DNA of 64,000 nt from positions 16,761,001 to 16,825,000 of the forward strand of contig NC_092568.1 of the NCBI RefSeq assembly GCF_037975245.1, read 5' to 3'. The number at the start of each line of letters is the position of its first letter. Within the stretch, counting starts at the first letter, position 1. Source of the DNA: Apostichopus japonicus (Eukaryota > Echinodermata > Holothuroidea > Aspidochirotida > Stichopodidae). A model generated the notes under the pieces. The model worked only from the letters and a program-made list of their open reading frames with translations. It was not told the DNA's origin and ran no database searches. Both the position numbers and the translations under genes were made by a program. This document shows positions 54,901-62,171 of the stretch, one piece after another.

Positions 54901-57900
54901 ACACCCCCAGGCATTCTCAAATGTAAATTTATCATAAGAGCAGCCATTTGCCGAATCACACACTAATTACAGCAACTTATTCCAAATTTCTTACAATTTC
55001 TCACAATCTTTCTATAGCTCACAGGTTGCCTCCTGGGAGGCCAACTCATAGTCTGTTGTTATGTGTGTGACCAGCAATACTGTCAAGTTAACATACTAAT
55101 CAATGCTATGTGATGGATAGAAAGACTTGTTGAAGTGCTAAGTGAAAAACAGATCCAAAATAATAATCAGATGCAAGACTAAATAGAAGGAAGGAAGCTC
55201 TGATAATAAAATAGAACACTTCCAAGCCATTAGCATACAGTACATCTATGGGACTGACATGTTTTTCATGCACTTTCAGGATATTGGGTAGAGCAGATAC
55301 AGTGCTTCTTCCAACAAAGAGTTGAAACAGCCATGGTTTAAATAAGTCATAGCATATAGTACAAGACATGTGACATATTCACACACCTATGCCAAATTAA
55401 CAACAGAATGATACATTTTCAAGCAGTGACTACAAAAATCAACCAGAATCTTGAGATGTTTACCAGCAAGGCGTCACATACCCACAATTGCGTGCACAAA
55501 CATAAATGCATAGGTTTTTCTTGTCATCGAAACCATTAAGTGATTTCCAGGATTTAGAAGTAAGGGTTCTGCTACCCCATATTATCTCATGCAATTATAC
55601 TGTTTGAACTTCACTAATCTCCTTCTCTTCTCTAATTTCCTTCCTCCCATCCCCATCCCCCTCCATCCCTCCCCTGTCCCATTACTATTGTCAACAAATG
55701 TAAGCTTAAGGTATCCTACTGTAATTGGTACTAGACTGAGAATCCACTCACAAAGATTAATACTAAAGAAAAGTGTGTGCAATGAATGATAAATACCAGA
55801 CTGAGCCCAGACAATCCATCCATATTACCATAAAACTCTCCACATCTTTATCTACAATTTTTATTCTTAATTGCTTACTGCTGTGATCTAGGACTTGTAC
55901 TTGGAAGTGAGTTTGCACGACTCGGATACCAGAACTGTAGAACCACTACTCTGCTGACATGTAAATAACATCGGCGACCAAATTGGCAGCTCCTACCCTG
56001 CCATCGCTAAACATCTTCCCATCCTAAAACATCTGATCTACATCTAGAGTCAGTCAATCCAGATATCCAAAGCCTTGAAAAAATGTCAGCATTGTGATTC
56101 CCAACAGCTAACTCAAGTGAGTGTGGCTTCATTGAGTTTAACTGGTAAGTTGGGTCCTTACAAATATTTCATTTACGAGCTGTGGAGAAGGGGACGGGTT
56201 GGAAGGGGTTGATGGGGTGGGGAAAGGTGAAGTTAATTTGTAATTTATGTAAACTTTATATAAATATGTCAAAACAGTTGTTGAGAGCTGCCTGGTTAAA
56301 CTGAAAACTTCAAGTATACTGTAAATGAGTAAGAGACAGTGGGAGGGGGTGTCATATGAAAGTTAAACTTGCGATAGTCCACGACTCCACAAGATTCATT
56401 TCGTTATTAATCCAACTTGTTATTGTCAGGACTCATCCGCTCTGGACACTGAGCCACTCAGATCTACTAGATACAACTGTAACAACATGCTTAATGTTCT
56501 GTAATCTTATTCAGTGCAGTCATCTTGCCCATTTGAGCTGATGAAATAAATCATGATCATCTTTTGCACATCTTGCACACAGATGTTCGGATGTTGCCGA
56601 ACAGCTGCTATAACTATAGCTCTCTGCAACAACGTCAATGTTTACGACTGATAAGCTGGCAGTGAACACATGTTTCTTCAGAGAAACAATGTTAACGCAG
56701 AGGCAATACTTAAAAGAACAATTGTCCCAGGTGTAACAGGTCATACACGAGAATCAAAACCAGTATACATTTTACTTGCAAAGGTGGATCCATTAACCAA
56801 GTCTGAACTTATTCCAAGCTTTACTTTGCAGTTTTCAAGCATAGACTTCTGTTGACCTCAAATGACCTTTTACCCACACAGAGAACAATAGGGTTGTTGC
56901 GTCCATTAAGCTGGATTGACATACAAGGTATGAACTTCATCACACCTTTTCTTTATGGAGTTATCGTGTTACAGGGTTCTCATACTTTGACCTCTATTGA
57001 CCATCGACCTCTGCATATAACAATAGCGTTCACACTTTAATGTGTATCTATATACCATATATGAAGTTCAACCTCCATACACTTTTTGAGTTTTCATGTT
57101 GACGAGCTCTCGTCTGATACACATGCGCACACATACACATACATATTCACACATGCAAGCGGATACACATGTATCCAAACACACATGCCAACCTGGGATC
57201 AGATAGGTAAGGCCTACTTGCCTGCTTAAGGAAAGTAACCTGACAGAGGTCCCTTTAGCACCATGGTCCACATCATTGCATCACATGTGACGATTAAATT
57301 TTCTACTGTCTGTCTTAGAAACTGCACAAATTGGCAAGGGATTGATTTACTGAGCAGAATACCTCATAGCATCTTGGATGAATTGCTTCCTTCTCTGACC
57401 TCCAACTTTTTGTTGTCATTTACTCCATGAACCAATCTAGTGCACACACAAAAATAAAACAAAAAAATAGACCACAAGACCGCAGAGTGGCACTGTACAA
57501 TAACACTTACCGACACCAGTGGACATGCGTTTCATATCGACCGGCTGAGATGTTGTTGTGTAGTTCAATAAACTGCTTGTGTTTGGTTCACCGGACTGGT
57601 CCATTCCTAATGGTGGGGGCTGAGGTGACATCCCCTGTGACATAAAATTTGCATCTTCAACATCTCCACTTCCTCCCAGCAAGTCAAATGCTGGTTCATT
57701 GTTCACAGTCGGTGACTGGTTATCCACTGCTGGCAAGTTGGGCGCCTCGTGGAGCCGAGATATTGCTCCGGAGTTCATTGCACTTGTAAGAAAAGATTCA
57801 TCCATCATGACAGGGCTGTTGGACATTAAGTGTCCACTCTCTGAGAGCAGCTGTTCATCACTGTAATTGATCATGCTTAACATGTGGTCCGGCATTGATT

Positions 57901-59175
57901 TCAAACGGAGGGCAGGGCTACTGCTCTTCTGACCAACTGTTAGAGGACTACCATGGGAGATATCTGCCATGGACATTGCAAGGTTCCCCGGTAAAGGATA
58001 CTTATCTCCCGCAGTGATGCTCACTGCATCACTGAACGCTTGTTGTACGCTGCTGCTCGACTTGAGGATGTTATTGTTCTCGACTGATTCCCCAGCGATG
58101 CTCGATACCACCCTGACAGTCTCGTCTAACGACGGTTCCACATCGCGTACCAACTGGCTGTTACGTACAAATGGGGTCTGCTGAAGCTGCATTAACGATC
58201 TCGAAAAGTGCAGACCCTGAGGAAGCCCAATTGAGCTGTACACGTCGGCAGGGAATTGAGCCGGTTTCTCGCTGTCTCGGATGAGAGAGTATGATGCAAA
58301 CGGGCTGTTGCGCCCCTGGTTCAAGCCTGTCAACGACAGGCCGGCGTAAGATGCAAAAGGATCCGCATTACGAAACTGAAAGCGTGCATCCGGTAGAGCA
58401 GACGGCCAGTTAGCGGGAAGTCCCTGCTGCTGGGTGAGAAACTCCCTCCCTTGGTTTGGTCGTAAGTTCACCAAATGATTCGGAGGAAAGCTTTGACTGA
58501 AAAACTTGGAGTCGACATTCTGGCTCAGATTAAGAGGTTGCTGAGACATTTGACCGCTATGTGGAGGAGGGGACAGTTCCTGATGATTGAGGGCGACGTG
58601 CATTTGACCCGTATGATCGGTAATATGATGAGGCGTCGTGGGTGTGGATGGGCCTGTCGAGTAATCATGATGTTGCAAGCTACCTACGCTGTTCAAATCT
58701 TGGTTACTCCCGCTGTCATCGGCGCCGTTAAGTGATCCTTCCTGCTGGCCCATAGGATCGACGCCCAGCTGATCCATTCTGTCACCGACTGAGGAGACGT
58801 TACCACCGGCGTTACTACGGTCCGCCAACTCGGCGAGGATGTCGTCTGTGTCGAGTGGAGATTGATCCAGGAGTGGCAGGCTGCGACTGCGTTGCACTGG
58901 ACATGGCTGAGGACCAGGTGGCATGGAGTTGTTGACGGGCACCATGGGGGGTGCTGGCAAGTGGGGCGTAGGGGTACGATCGTCGTTTTTGGCACTGCTG
59001 CTACTCCCATTGTTGAGGAACTGAAGTGTAGACATATTGGATGGTGGAGGCATACTGTCTAATGATGTGCTGCGCTGTACTACTCCAGCACAAACTTCCC
59101 TTTTAGCTGAATTAAGTTCATCTAAAGTGTCCTCCATCCTGAAAGCCCTCTCTGACATAGGAACTTGAAATGAAT
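11142..59175 (-). CDS. TRERF1/ZNF541: TRERF1/ZNF541-family C2H2, ELM2 and SANT protein
   Basis: Fourteen coding exons: 59175-57511, 30500-30281, 24080-23382, 21619-20487, 20033-19979, 19416-19370, 17923-17834, 17152-17049, 16789-16714, 16050-15962, 15436-15299, 14833-14645, 13103-12868, 11394-11142. All phases match, giving about 1,658 aa from the Met of MSERAF. Order: Ser/Gln/Pro-rich disordered region (1-560); AT-hook-like KKGRPR (~565-570); C2H2 fingers 1-3 (~582-660); finger 4 (~866-886, [11 protein letters not shown]); conserved [11 protein letters not shown] (~1185); ELM2 ([15 protein letters not shown] to ~1345); SANT (~1358-1410, [13 protein letters not shown]); finger 5 (~1490-1512); acidic linker; finger 6 (~1570-1591). 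In vertebrates this architecture (TRERF1, ZNF541, relative MIDEAS) recruits HDAC1/2 through ELM2-SANT. A nuclear DNA-binding deacetylase scaffold is inferred. Confidence 0.9.
11395..12867 (-). other. Intron before the terminal exon
   Basis: Contains a C-rich/A-rich patch at about 11803-11830 and a short CTA/TAC iteration (12643-12664). Otherwise AT-rich with nothing recognised. Confidence 0.5.
12868..13103 (-). CDS. TRERF1/ZNF541: Exon: rest of finger 5, acidic region, start of finger 6
   Basis: 236-nt exon, acceptor tcctgtag, donor gtaagt. In the spliced frame it reads [17 protein letters not shown] (the finger 5 histidines), a Lys/Pro linker, an acidic run (EEDEEEEEE), a Ser/Asp stretch and YPCKICGK, the cysteines of finger 6. 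A longer ORF in another frame (12821-13078) is a shadow. Confidence 0.92.
13673..13876 (-). pseudogene. Decayed local duplicate of exon 3' end and donor
   Basis: About 200 bp nearly identical to 14461-14672. It includes 26 bp of coding sequence for CSYPNC(R)A and the gtaagt donor, but the rest of the exon is missing. It lies inside the intron downstream of the true exon and has no matching acceptor, so it should not be spliced as an exon by itself. Confidence 0.75.
13900..14260. repeat. Dispersed TGACCT-type repeat, diverged copy
   Basis: Between the two halves of the local duplication. It has the order 'gatatcaca...aaggatttcag...tttgacctctgctgaccc...' and 'caccaaaaacaatagggatcttgtact', as in other copies of the family. 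Confidence 0.5.
14461..14672 (-). repeat. Parent copy of the local duplication
   Basis: Spans the 3' 28 bp of the finger 5 exon and about 180 bp of following intron. The copy lies at 13673-13876 in the same orientation. Confidence 0.75.
14645..14833 (-). CDS. TRERF1/ZNF541: Exon: linker and first half of finger 5
   Basis: 189-nt phase-0 exon, acceptor ctcctcag, donor gtaagt. It encodes [16 protein letters not shown], a Ser/Lys linker and [11 protein letters not shown]; the two cysteines of finger 5 lie right before the splice site. Its 3' end and the following intron are duplicated 790 bp downstream on the minus strand (see findings). Confidence 0.9.
15299..15436 (-). CDS. TRERF1/ZNF541: Exon: SANT third helix
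   Basis: 138-nt phase-0 exon, acceptor atatag, donor gtgagt. It encodes [18 protein letters not shown], the diagnostic SANT helix 3 of this family (CVEYYYxWKK), followed by a tail with NEEMRKQEC. Confidence 0.94.
15962..16050 (-). CDS. TRERF1/ZNF541: Exon: SANT first helices
   Basis: 89-nt exon, acceptor ttgaatag, donor gtgagt. It encodes [12 protein letters not shown], then [11 protein letters not shown]. The W-S/T-xxE/ExxxF pattern is typical of SANT helix 1. Confidence 0.92.
16714..16789 (-). CDS. TRERF1/ZNF541: Exon: ELM2-SANT junction
   Basis: 76-nt exon, acceptor cacatag, donor gtaagt. It encodes [16 protein letters not shown] and then GYRYD, the short linker before SANT. Phase 1 at the 3' end completes a Phe codon with the next exon. 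Confidence 0.9.
17049..17152 (-). CDS. TRERF1/ZNF541: Exon: ELM2 C-terminal helices
   Basis: 104-nt exon, acceptor ttctctcag, donor gtgagg. It encodes [16 protein letters not shown], then [17 protein letters not shown], aligned with the MPGGxxNxExALHCL region of human ELM2 relatives. Confidence 0.92.
17360..17404 (-). other. Exon-like 45-nt segment with in-frame stop
   Basis: Bounded by atttgtag and gtaagt on the minus strand, in the intron between two ELM2 exons. Inclusion keeps the length a multiple of three but places TGA in frame after five codons. The polypyrimidine tract is weak. It may be a rarely used poison exon or chance; the ELM2 homology is continuous without it. Confidence 0.25.
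17834..17923 (-). CDS. TRERF1/ZNF541: Exon: ELM2 middle (VMWS)
   Basis: 90-nt exon, acceptor catcaacag, donor gtgaga. In the spliced frame it reads [19 protein letters not shown] and continues to NKLYPEVE. The W of the MW/VW position of ELM2 is present. Confidence 0.88.
17924..19369 (-). other. Intron within ELM2
   Basis: 1.45 kb of AT-rich sequence with short AT runs (17970-17990) and a short CA tract near 19198-19212. No gene or mobile element recognised. Confidence 0.5.
19370..19416 (-). CDS. TRERF1/ZNF541: Exon: ELM2 start ([15 protein letters not shown])
   Basis: 47-nt exon, acceptor tgtgacag, donor gtaagt. It carries the ELM2 hallmark INVGPxFQAxIPEL, which in this family starts the HDAC-binding segment. 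Confidence 0.93.
19417..20486 (-). other. Introns flanking the 55-nt exon
   Basis: Purine-rich G tracts at 19860-19930 and a C run at 20263-20274. Nothing else recognised. Confidence 0.45.
19979..20033 (-). CDS. TRERF1/ZNF541: Exon: linker before ELM2
   Basis: 55-nt exon between ttttacag and gtgagt. It encodes [17 protein letters not shown] and part of a Pro codon, joining in phase to the ELM2 exon. Confidence 0.85.
20487..21619 (-). CDS. TRERF1/ZNF541: Exon: finger 4 and proline-rich region
   Basis: 1,133 nt, acceptor cttgcacag, donor gtaagt. It encodes finger 4 ([23 protein letters not shown]), a Pro/Met/His-rich linker, and [18 protein letters not shown], a motif almost unchanged in vertebrate TRERF1 and ZNF541. 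Phase 1 at the 3' end continues as [11 protein letters not shown] content and codon use are higher than in the flanking introns. Confidence 0.95.
22170..22204. repeat. (CA)n microsatellite
   Basis: About 16 CA units in the intron between the finger 4 and finger 3 exons. It sits inside a copy of the dispersed repeat ('gtgtttacaagctagccgtcac' precedes it). Confidence 0.85.
22860..23330. repeat. Dispersed TGACCT-type repeat, two blocks
   Basis: Holds a perfect TGACCT-CAAA-TGACCT (22891-22906) followed by TTGATCC, and a second block with TGACCACATATGACCCTTGACC near 23180. Shared downstream order: 'caccaaa..acaa..g..cttgtact', 'tctggagatatcacgtttacaagg', and CA-rich sequence ending in 'gggcctactcgcctgcc'. 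Confidence 0.65.
23382..24080 (-). CDS. TRERF1/ZNF541: Exon: end of finger 2, finger 3, Ser-rich linker
   Basis: Acceptor tactctcag, donor gtaagt. It begins TGHMLTH (the histidines of finger 2), then [18 protein letters not shown] and RRHFESQH (finger 3). About 200 Ser/Ala/Gln/Pro-rich residues follow. It ends in KSNQVKAPK and splices in phase to KPEKER of the next exon. Confidence 0.93.
25627..25720. mobile_element. Possible hAT-type terminus
   Basis: Starts tagtgttgtgtcgatat and is dense in CGATAT/ATATCG motifs (subterminal repeats). This is like the ends of hAT-family non-autonomous elements. No matching right end or target duplication was found. Confidence 0.35.
25819..26065. repeat. ~92-bp tandem repeat, almost three units
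   Basis: Units start at 25819, 25912 and 26003 with 'ctgtgatgtca', followed by tatctgaaaccttacac and ttctttcatatgtgtattttgtat-like sequence. The third unit is partial. A diverged single unit is at about 60110-60180. Confidence 0.85.
27080..27650. repeat. Dispersed TGACCT-type repeat, several blocks
   Basis: Includes a perfect DR1 (TGACCTTTGACCT, 27247-27259) and further blocks at about 27140 and 27560 (gacctctgttgccctcatgtgacatttgacc). Confidence 0.55.
28630..28721. repeat. (TA)n microsatellite 1
   Basis: Interrupted then pure TA/AT run of about 50 bp in its core, in a large intron. It makes long spurious YIYIYI ORFs. Confidence 0.95.
28741..28810. repeat. 68-bp dispersed repeat, copy A
   Basis: Contains cctgcttccttccttggaag. 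Nearly identical, same orientation, to 29948-30018; the unit begins near tgtgaatc and ends near acaaaatgtga. Confidence 0.75.
28811..28871. repeat. (TA)n microsatellite 2
   Basis: Almost pure 60-bp TA run about 90 bp from the first. It starts exactly where a 68-bp dispersed repeat ends in atgtga. Confidence 0.95.
29948..30018. repeat. 68-bp dispersed repeat, copy B
   Basis: Second copy, with a few substitutions and small deletions and no TA expansion at its end. Confidence 0.75.
30281..30500 (-). CDS. TRERF1/ZNF541: Exon: AT-hook-like motif and C2H2 fingers 1-2
   Basis: Acceptor ctctttctag, donor gtaagt. It joins the first large exon in frame, completing a Gly codon. It encodes [10 protein letters not shown], then CPTCGKVF with HKLIH, then [14 protein letters not shown]. 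Finger 2 is split by the intron and completed by the next exon. The finger sequences resemble the N-terminal cluster of ZNF541. Confidence 0.93.
35539..35653. repeat. (GGA)n microsatellite, ~38 units
   Basis: Essentially uninterrupted GGA/AGG run of about 115 bp. On the minus (transcribed) strand of the host gene the RNA would carry CCU repeats. Confidence 0.97.
36945..36964. repeat. Short (TA)n and (CT)n run
   Basis: CT-rich sequence (36920-36943) followed by about 10 TA units. Confidence 0.8.
39330..39500. repeat. Dispersed TGACCT-type repeat copy
   Basis: Contains perfect DR1 TGACCTTTGACCT at 39470-39482, followed by ccaacacaaacg. A CA-rich tail (39595-39620) follows. Confidence 0.6.
43689..43705. 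repeat. Short (AT)n run
   Basis: About 8-9 AT units (atatatatat) in the large intron. Confidence 0.7.
45168..45297. repeat. 21-22-bp minisatellite, six units
   Basis: Units begin at 45168, 45189, 45210, 45231, 45253 and 45275 with agttcctact(t). The first three are nearly identical; the last three differ by 1-bp insertions and substitutions. Confidence 0.92.
45985..46100 (-). mobile_element. tRNA-like SINE fragment
   Basis: Contains 'agtgccttgctcaaggacac' and then 'aggactctaac', which on the minus strand reads as a degenerate B-box/T-arm. The combination is typical of old tRNA-derived SINEs in fish and marine invertebrates. Ends and target duplication not found. Confidence 0.4.
48480..48720. 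repeat. Dispersed TGACCT-type repeat copy
   Basis: Order 'atcatgtttacatgg', 'cttctgttgacctcaaatgaactttgac', 'caattggattcttgtatgcacc', as in the other copies; the half-sites carry one substitution. Confidence 0.55.
50061..51065. mobile_element. Non-autonomous hAT transposon, complete
   Basis: Ends are inverted repeats: tagtgtttgcacgggt on the left and tagtgtttacacgggt (as complement) on the right, 15 of 16 identical. Both are flanked by the 8-bp direct repeat gttttgaa (50053-50060 and 51066-51073). 8-bp duplications and the tAGTGTTT end are hAT hallmarks. Both ends are packed with CGGGTA/ACCCGG motifs, the usual place for transposase binding. The 1,005-bp interior has no transposase-like ORF (longest about 70 codons, unlike any known domain). 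It carries tandem repeats of ~130 bp. Confidence 0.9.
50180..50500. repeat. ~130-bp tandem repeats inside the hAT element
   Basis: 'acttagtgtggtgttaggc' recurs at 50193, 50321 and 50457. Two full units share 'ttccatggatatctta' and 'aactgcgtcacaatttcagc'. The third unit stops after about 35 bp. Confidence 0.88.
51410..51550. repeat. Dispersed TGACCT-type repeat copy
   Basis: Contains perfect half-sites spaced by one base (TGACCTATGACCT, 51463-51475) and an upstream TGACCTC. Confidence 0.55.
54253..54444 (-). mobile_element. U2 snRNA-headed SINE-like retroposon
   Basis: On the minus strand its first 45 nt (54444-54400) match U2 snRNA nt 1-45 at about 41 of 45 positions, including cggccttttggctaagatca-like sequence and the branch-point-pairing GTAGTA block (here tatagtatctgttc). 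It then diverges completely: the U2 stem-loops IIa-IV and the Sm site are absent. About 145 nt of unrelated body follows, ending in a GC hairpin (gcccagg/cccgggc) and ttcttaaaaag. The 9-bp direct repeat gctatgcta sits exactly at both borders (54244-54252 and 54445-54453), with U2 nt 1 at the border. snRNA-headed SINEs (SINEU) are a known class; this family is not one I can name. It is not a functional U2 gene. Confidence 0.8.
54530..54740 (+). mobile_element. Diverged relative of the U2-headed SINE body
   Basis: Plus-strand 54641-54671 (ttcccttttggggaggaa, then cctgacgatgatc) resembles the minus-strand body of the 54253-54444 element, and a later gtcac-gtccc block is in the same order. A U2 head is not visible. 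Upstream there is a duplicated block, gatactgcaaggg / gatactgcgaggg (54540 and 54571). Ends were not determined. Confidence 0.35.
56830..57250. repeat. Dispersed TGACCT-type repeat, long copy
   Basis: Starts with perfect TGACCT-CAAA-TGACCT (56853-56868), continues 'cacagagaacaatagggttgttg', a second block 'tttgacctctattgacc', then CA-rich sequence and 'ggcctacttgcctgcttaaggaaagtaac'. This is one of the most complete copies in the window. Confidence 0.65.
57511..59175 (-). CDS. TRERF1/ZNF541: Exon: disordered N-terminal region
   Basis: A large exon of 1,665 nt. The acceptor is ccattgcag; the donor gtaagt follows ACTGGTGTCG (phase 1). It starts with two bases of a split codon, and the first Met is six codons in (VPMSERAF, then MEDTLDEL). 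Translation may begin there if upstream exons are untranslated; otherwise the protein continues outside the recognised exons. Rich in Ser, Pro, Gln and Asn with no folded domain recognised. It contains LDSMPPP, PLNLSQN and several short leucine or acidic clusters. Confidence 0.85.
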
Positions 59176-60089
59176 CTGCAATGGGAATAGGAAACGATTT
59201 TTTTATGGAATAGCTTATACAAGTTTGTACCATATGTTAACAACAACAAAATTGGGGGGTGGGGTGGGGGAGAGAGAGATTGTGTTTTTGTGTTGTAGTG
59301 ATACTGTAATACCAACATATGTTCCTTGTTTTTATTAATGGAATTGTCAAGTACATATATTAGCAATCATCTCAGAGTGTGACAACCAATATGAGATCTT
59401 CCAACCAGCATATTTTATGCCAAACTGCTGACCTAGTTACTGCTTACAGTACTTCCCCTCTATTTGCAGATATTTGATGGAAGGAAGTTGTCGCTGCTTT
59501 ATGAAAACTGCTCCTCAGCAACTTTCACATATTGAGAATTTGAGATATGTTCATAATATAGCTTTGGCTTGTCAATTATTTGCAATCTGTTAAGTTTCAA
59601 TGAAAGATCCAACGCATTTCATGAGGGCAATAAACAAATTTTAGAATCCAATCAAGTATCCCCCTGTTTAATGGCGGTTACTGAACTTTACCAAAAAACA
59701 TTCCATTACATCTTGATATTGTGGCCTAATTTCTTGGAAGCAAAGCTTCAGTTACAATTTGATTAGCCTATAAACATGGTTTTGTAAAAAACCTGCGGAC
59801 TCAAATTGATTAATCTCTGATCTTCTGCTTGTTCCATCTTCAATGTACGTCTCCTATTAGTGTGTACGTAGTTGCCATGGAAACAACCCTTTTTTTCTTC
59901 TTCTCCACTCTGTTGTATTTACTTGTAAGACAGAAGGGTTAAACCTGAACAGTATTTAAAGGAGACACACATCCAAACATAATCTTTAGCTTTATCTGAC
60001 AGAGATCTTTGTGAAGAACAACTTGCCCAAAACAGTTAAATAAAATTGTTGCTCCACTTAGGAGATATCCTAGTTTAAAAAGTGAAGTA

Positions 60090-60480
60090 TGGAAGCTGTC
60101 ATTTTGTAAACCGATGATGTCATAGTGCCACAAGCAGCTGAAACCTTTTACTCTCCCTTTGTCTTTCTTTCTTATGTTCAAGCTAAAATGTTTGACAGTG
60201 TTAACCCTGAAACCCACGCCATCAGTAAGCCAGGTTCAGAGCTTCAACCTTGTAAATTTAGCAATTTCAAGACACATCTCCATCTACAGAAATAAAACTG
60301 TGTAATAAATAAATCAAGAAAAACATACATTAATGAAGCACATGTGGCTCAGTGATGTCATATTTAGACTTGATCAAGTCTTCAGACTTGATCAAGTCTT
60401 TAGTCTTGTTCAAGTCTTCAGCCTTGTGTGTGAAGAAATTTTAATCTCTGATATATCCTGAATAGGATTAGTTTTCATAC
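60090..60480. repeat. Dispersed repeat related to 25819-26320
   Basis: Shares 'gatgtcatagt..cac...ctgaaacctt', 'atcag', 'acatgtggc...gtgatgtcatattt.gactt' and 'cag.cttgtgtgtga' in the same order as 25819-26290, but without the tandem expansion. Confidence 0.6.
60364..60422. repeat. 19-bp tandem palindromic repeat
   Basis: About three units of acttgatcaagtcttcag. Each of the first two includes the perfect 16-bp palindrome agacttgatcaagtct (or 14 of it). Confidence 0.8.
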
Positions 60481-61280
60481 CAGTTTGGAGAAGTTGGTCA
60501 TGACAGTCAACTCTATCACACAGACCGATTGTGATGGTGACCGTTTGTACCTTTAGGGAATGACCCACAAAACTTTGGGTCAGGGGGCATTTTCTTAGGG
60601 AATGAAAAACCAAGAATGGGGTCCGGAAGGATTTCGTTTAACCGTTTTGAAAAGTTGATGTCTGTTTTGAATCGTTTTCAATCTTGAATCTATGGTTGTT
60701 ATTTTTCCTGACAAATCCCTCACATAGTATACTGTAGATATGTACAATACCTTAAACTTTCTCATTTGATGTTAGTACTGTAGCTATCTGCTATTTCATA
60801 AAATGTTCTTCTATAGTAATTTTTCCACTAAAGAAAGAGCCAAATTTGATTTCCAACTGCGTTACCTCTACTTAGCCAATGATAAGTACCAAGATTGAGA
60901 CCATTTTGGAAGACTGCACTTCAACTCCTCTTAGTAATGCATGGAAAGCACATCTGGGTGACATTAATCTTCCCCCTTCAAAGGTTAAAAAATAAGACTG
61001 CTCATGTATTGAGTGCACGTAATGTGAATAACCATGCAGGGTGAGGGATATCTACAAATGAATGTCAACACAACATCACCACACTGTGCACAACTAGCAG
61101 CACAGTGTATAAGGTTTTAAAAATTCCTCTTTCCATTGTTAAAATCGCATTGTTAAATGAATAATCGAAACAACCCTGTCCAGCTATTCTGCTGTTGAGT
61201 TGTGCACTGAAGTGTGTAAGATCTGTCTGTTATAGTATAACTATGACTATTCACCATGATCAGGTGAATTGCACCACAAT

Positions 61281-61302
61281 TGGTGTGTGTGTGTGTGTGT
61301 GT
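61281..61302. repeat. (GT)n microsatellite
   Basis: About 10 GT units followed by ctgtgt. Confidence 0.85.
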
Positions 61303-61583
61303 CTGTGTACACAAAGTATTCACCAGGACAGGAAATGAGCATATAGAAGAATAACAGAACAAATCATACTTGATCGATGTTAGTTTAATGGTTCAATACA
61401 GCTTTTTCCAGTAATTGTTAATACCTGCACTACAGAATTTTTAGGATCGAATCACTGTGGATGGTGAGAGGGTGGACTCTGTTAACTATGCCAACATTGT
61501 ACTCAAAGGTTACCATATACTAAGGGCAAACAAAAAAGGGCATACTTATACTGCACACTGGTAAAATGGGTTTGACGGTTTCG

Positions 61584-62171
61584 ATCTTAGCAGGATCTTC
61601 TTCAGAGGCTAACTGACACAAAAACATAAACAAACTACAGTAAGAAGAGACACAGATGGACAGACAGTTAAAAGGTTTGAAGACTTGTGCAAAAAGAAAC
61701 ATCTAATGCCGGTAATCTGACCTAGTTTTGAATGAGGTGTTACAGAAGTGTTAGACACATCCATCGATCCCAGAAAATACACACACAGCTTGCTACCATC
61801 GGTAATTAGACACTAGTATACAGTCAGTACATACAGCTGCCGTCAATACCCACAGCACAGTGTACAAACGATACAGCGATGGACATCTCAGGTCCAGCTA
61901 AAGAAAACAAGGTATCACGTTTCATTACTGTCTGCATTTTGTAATGACACAAAAAAAACTTCACTTGCAAGCCACGGAAAGTTAACTTTTCAGATGGCCG
62001 CACGCGGTTTAGCGCGAGTCTTCAATGCCTTTAAATTGGACAAATGAGCAATGAATAGAGCAAAAACAGACACAACAAAGGAGAGGTAAGATGAAAGGGA
62101 AAGAGGGATGAGAGGACTAAGAGCTGCTGTTTTCATGCCAGTGTAGCCTCTGAAGAAGATCCTGCTAAGAT
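61584..62171. repeat. Fold-back with perfect 27-bp arms
   Basis: Arms at 61584-61610 and 62145-62171 are exact reverse complements over 27 bp and continue with mismatches outward (gaaaccgtca / gaaatgtcag). The ~534-bp loop contains MITE copy 2. It may be a second transposable element or remnant. Confidence 0.8.
61672..62030 (-). mobile_element. MITE copy 2 with TTAA target duplication
   Basis: Reverse-orientation copy of 2848-3194, 359 bp. TTAA is present at both borders (61668-61671 and 62031-62034). Shared blocks include 'gtgttagacac', 'gcttgctacc', 'gatggacatctcag' and 'attactgtctgcattttgta'. Differences are scattered substitutions and short indels, so the copies are old. Confidence 0.82.

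Larger units (their letters stand above)
30501..57510 (-). other. 27 kb intron after the first recognised coding exon
   Basis: No coding exon is needed: the Gly codon at the junction is completed across it. It holds the GGA microsatellite, minisatellite, SINE fragment, hAT element and U2-headed SINE listed separately, plus C/G homopolymer runs (38480-38497, 44537-44550, 44906-44917, 47722-47740). Stretches such as 30540-35530, 35660-43680, 46110-48480 and 51550-54240 show mainly AT-rich sequence with no gene that I can support. Confidence 0.65.

Noticed and set aside
57969-59062. Plus-strand ORFs opposite the N-terminal exon
   Set aside because: Shadow frames of the minus-strand coding exon.
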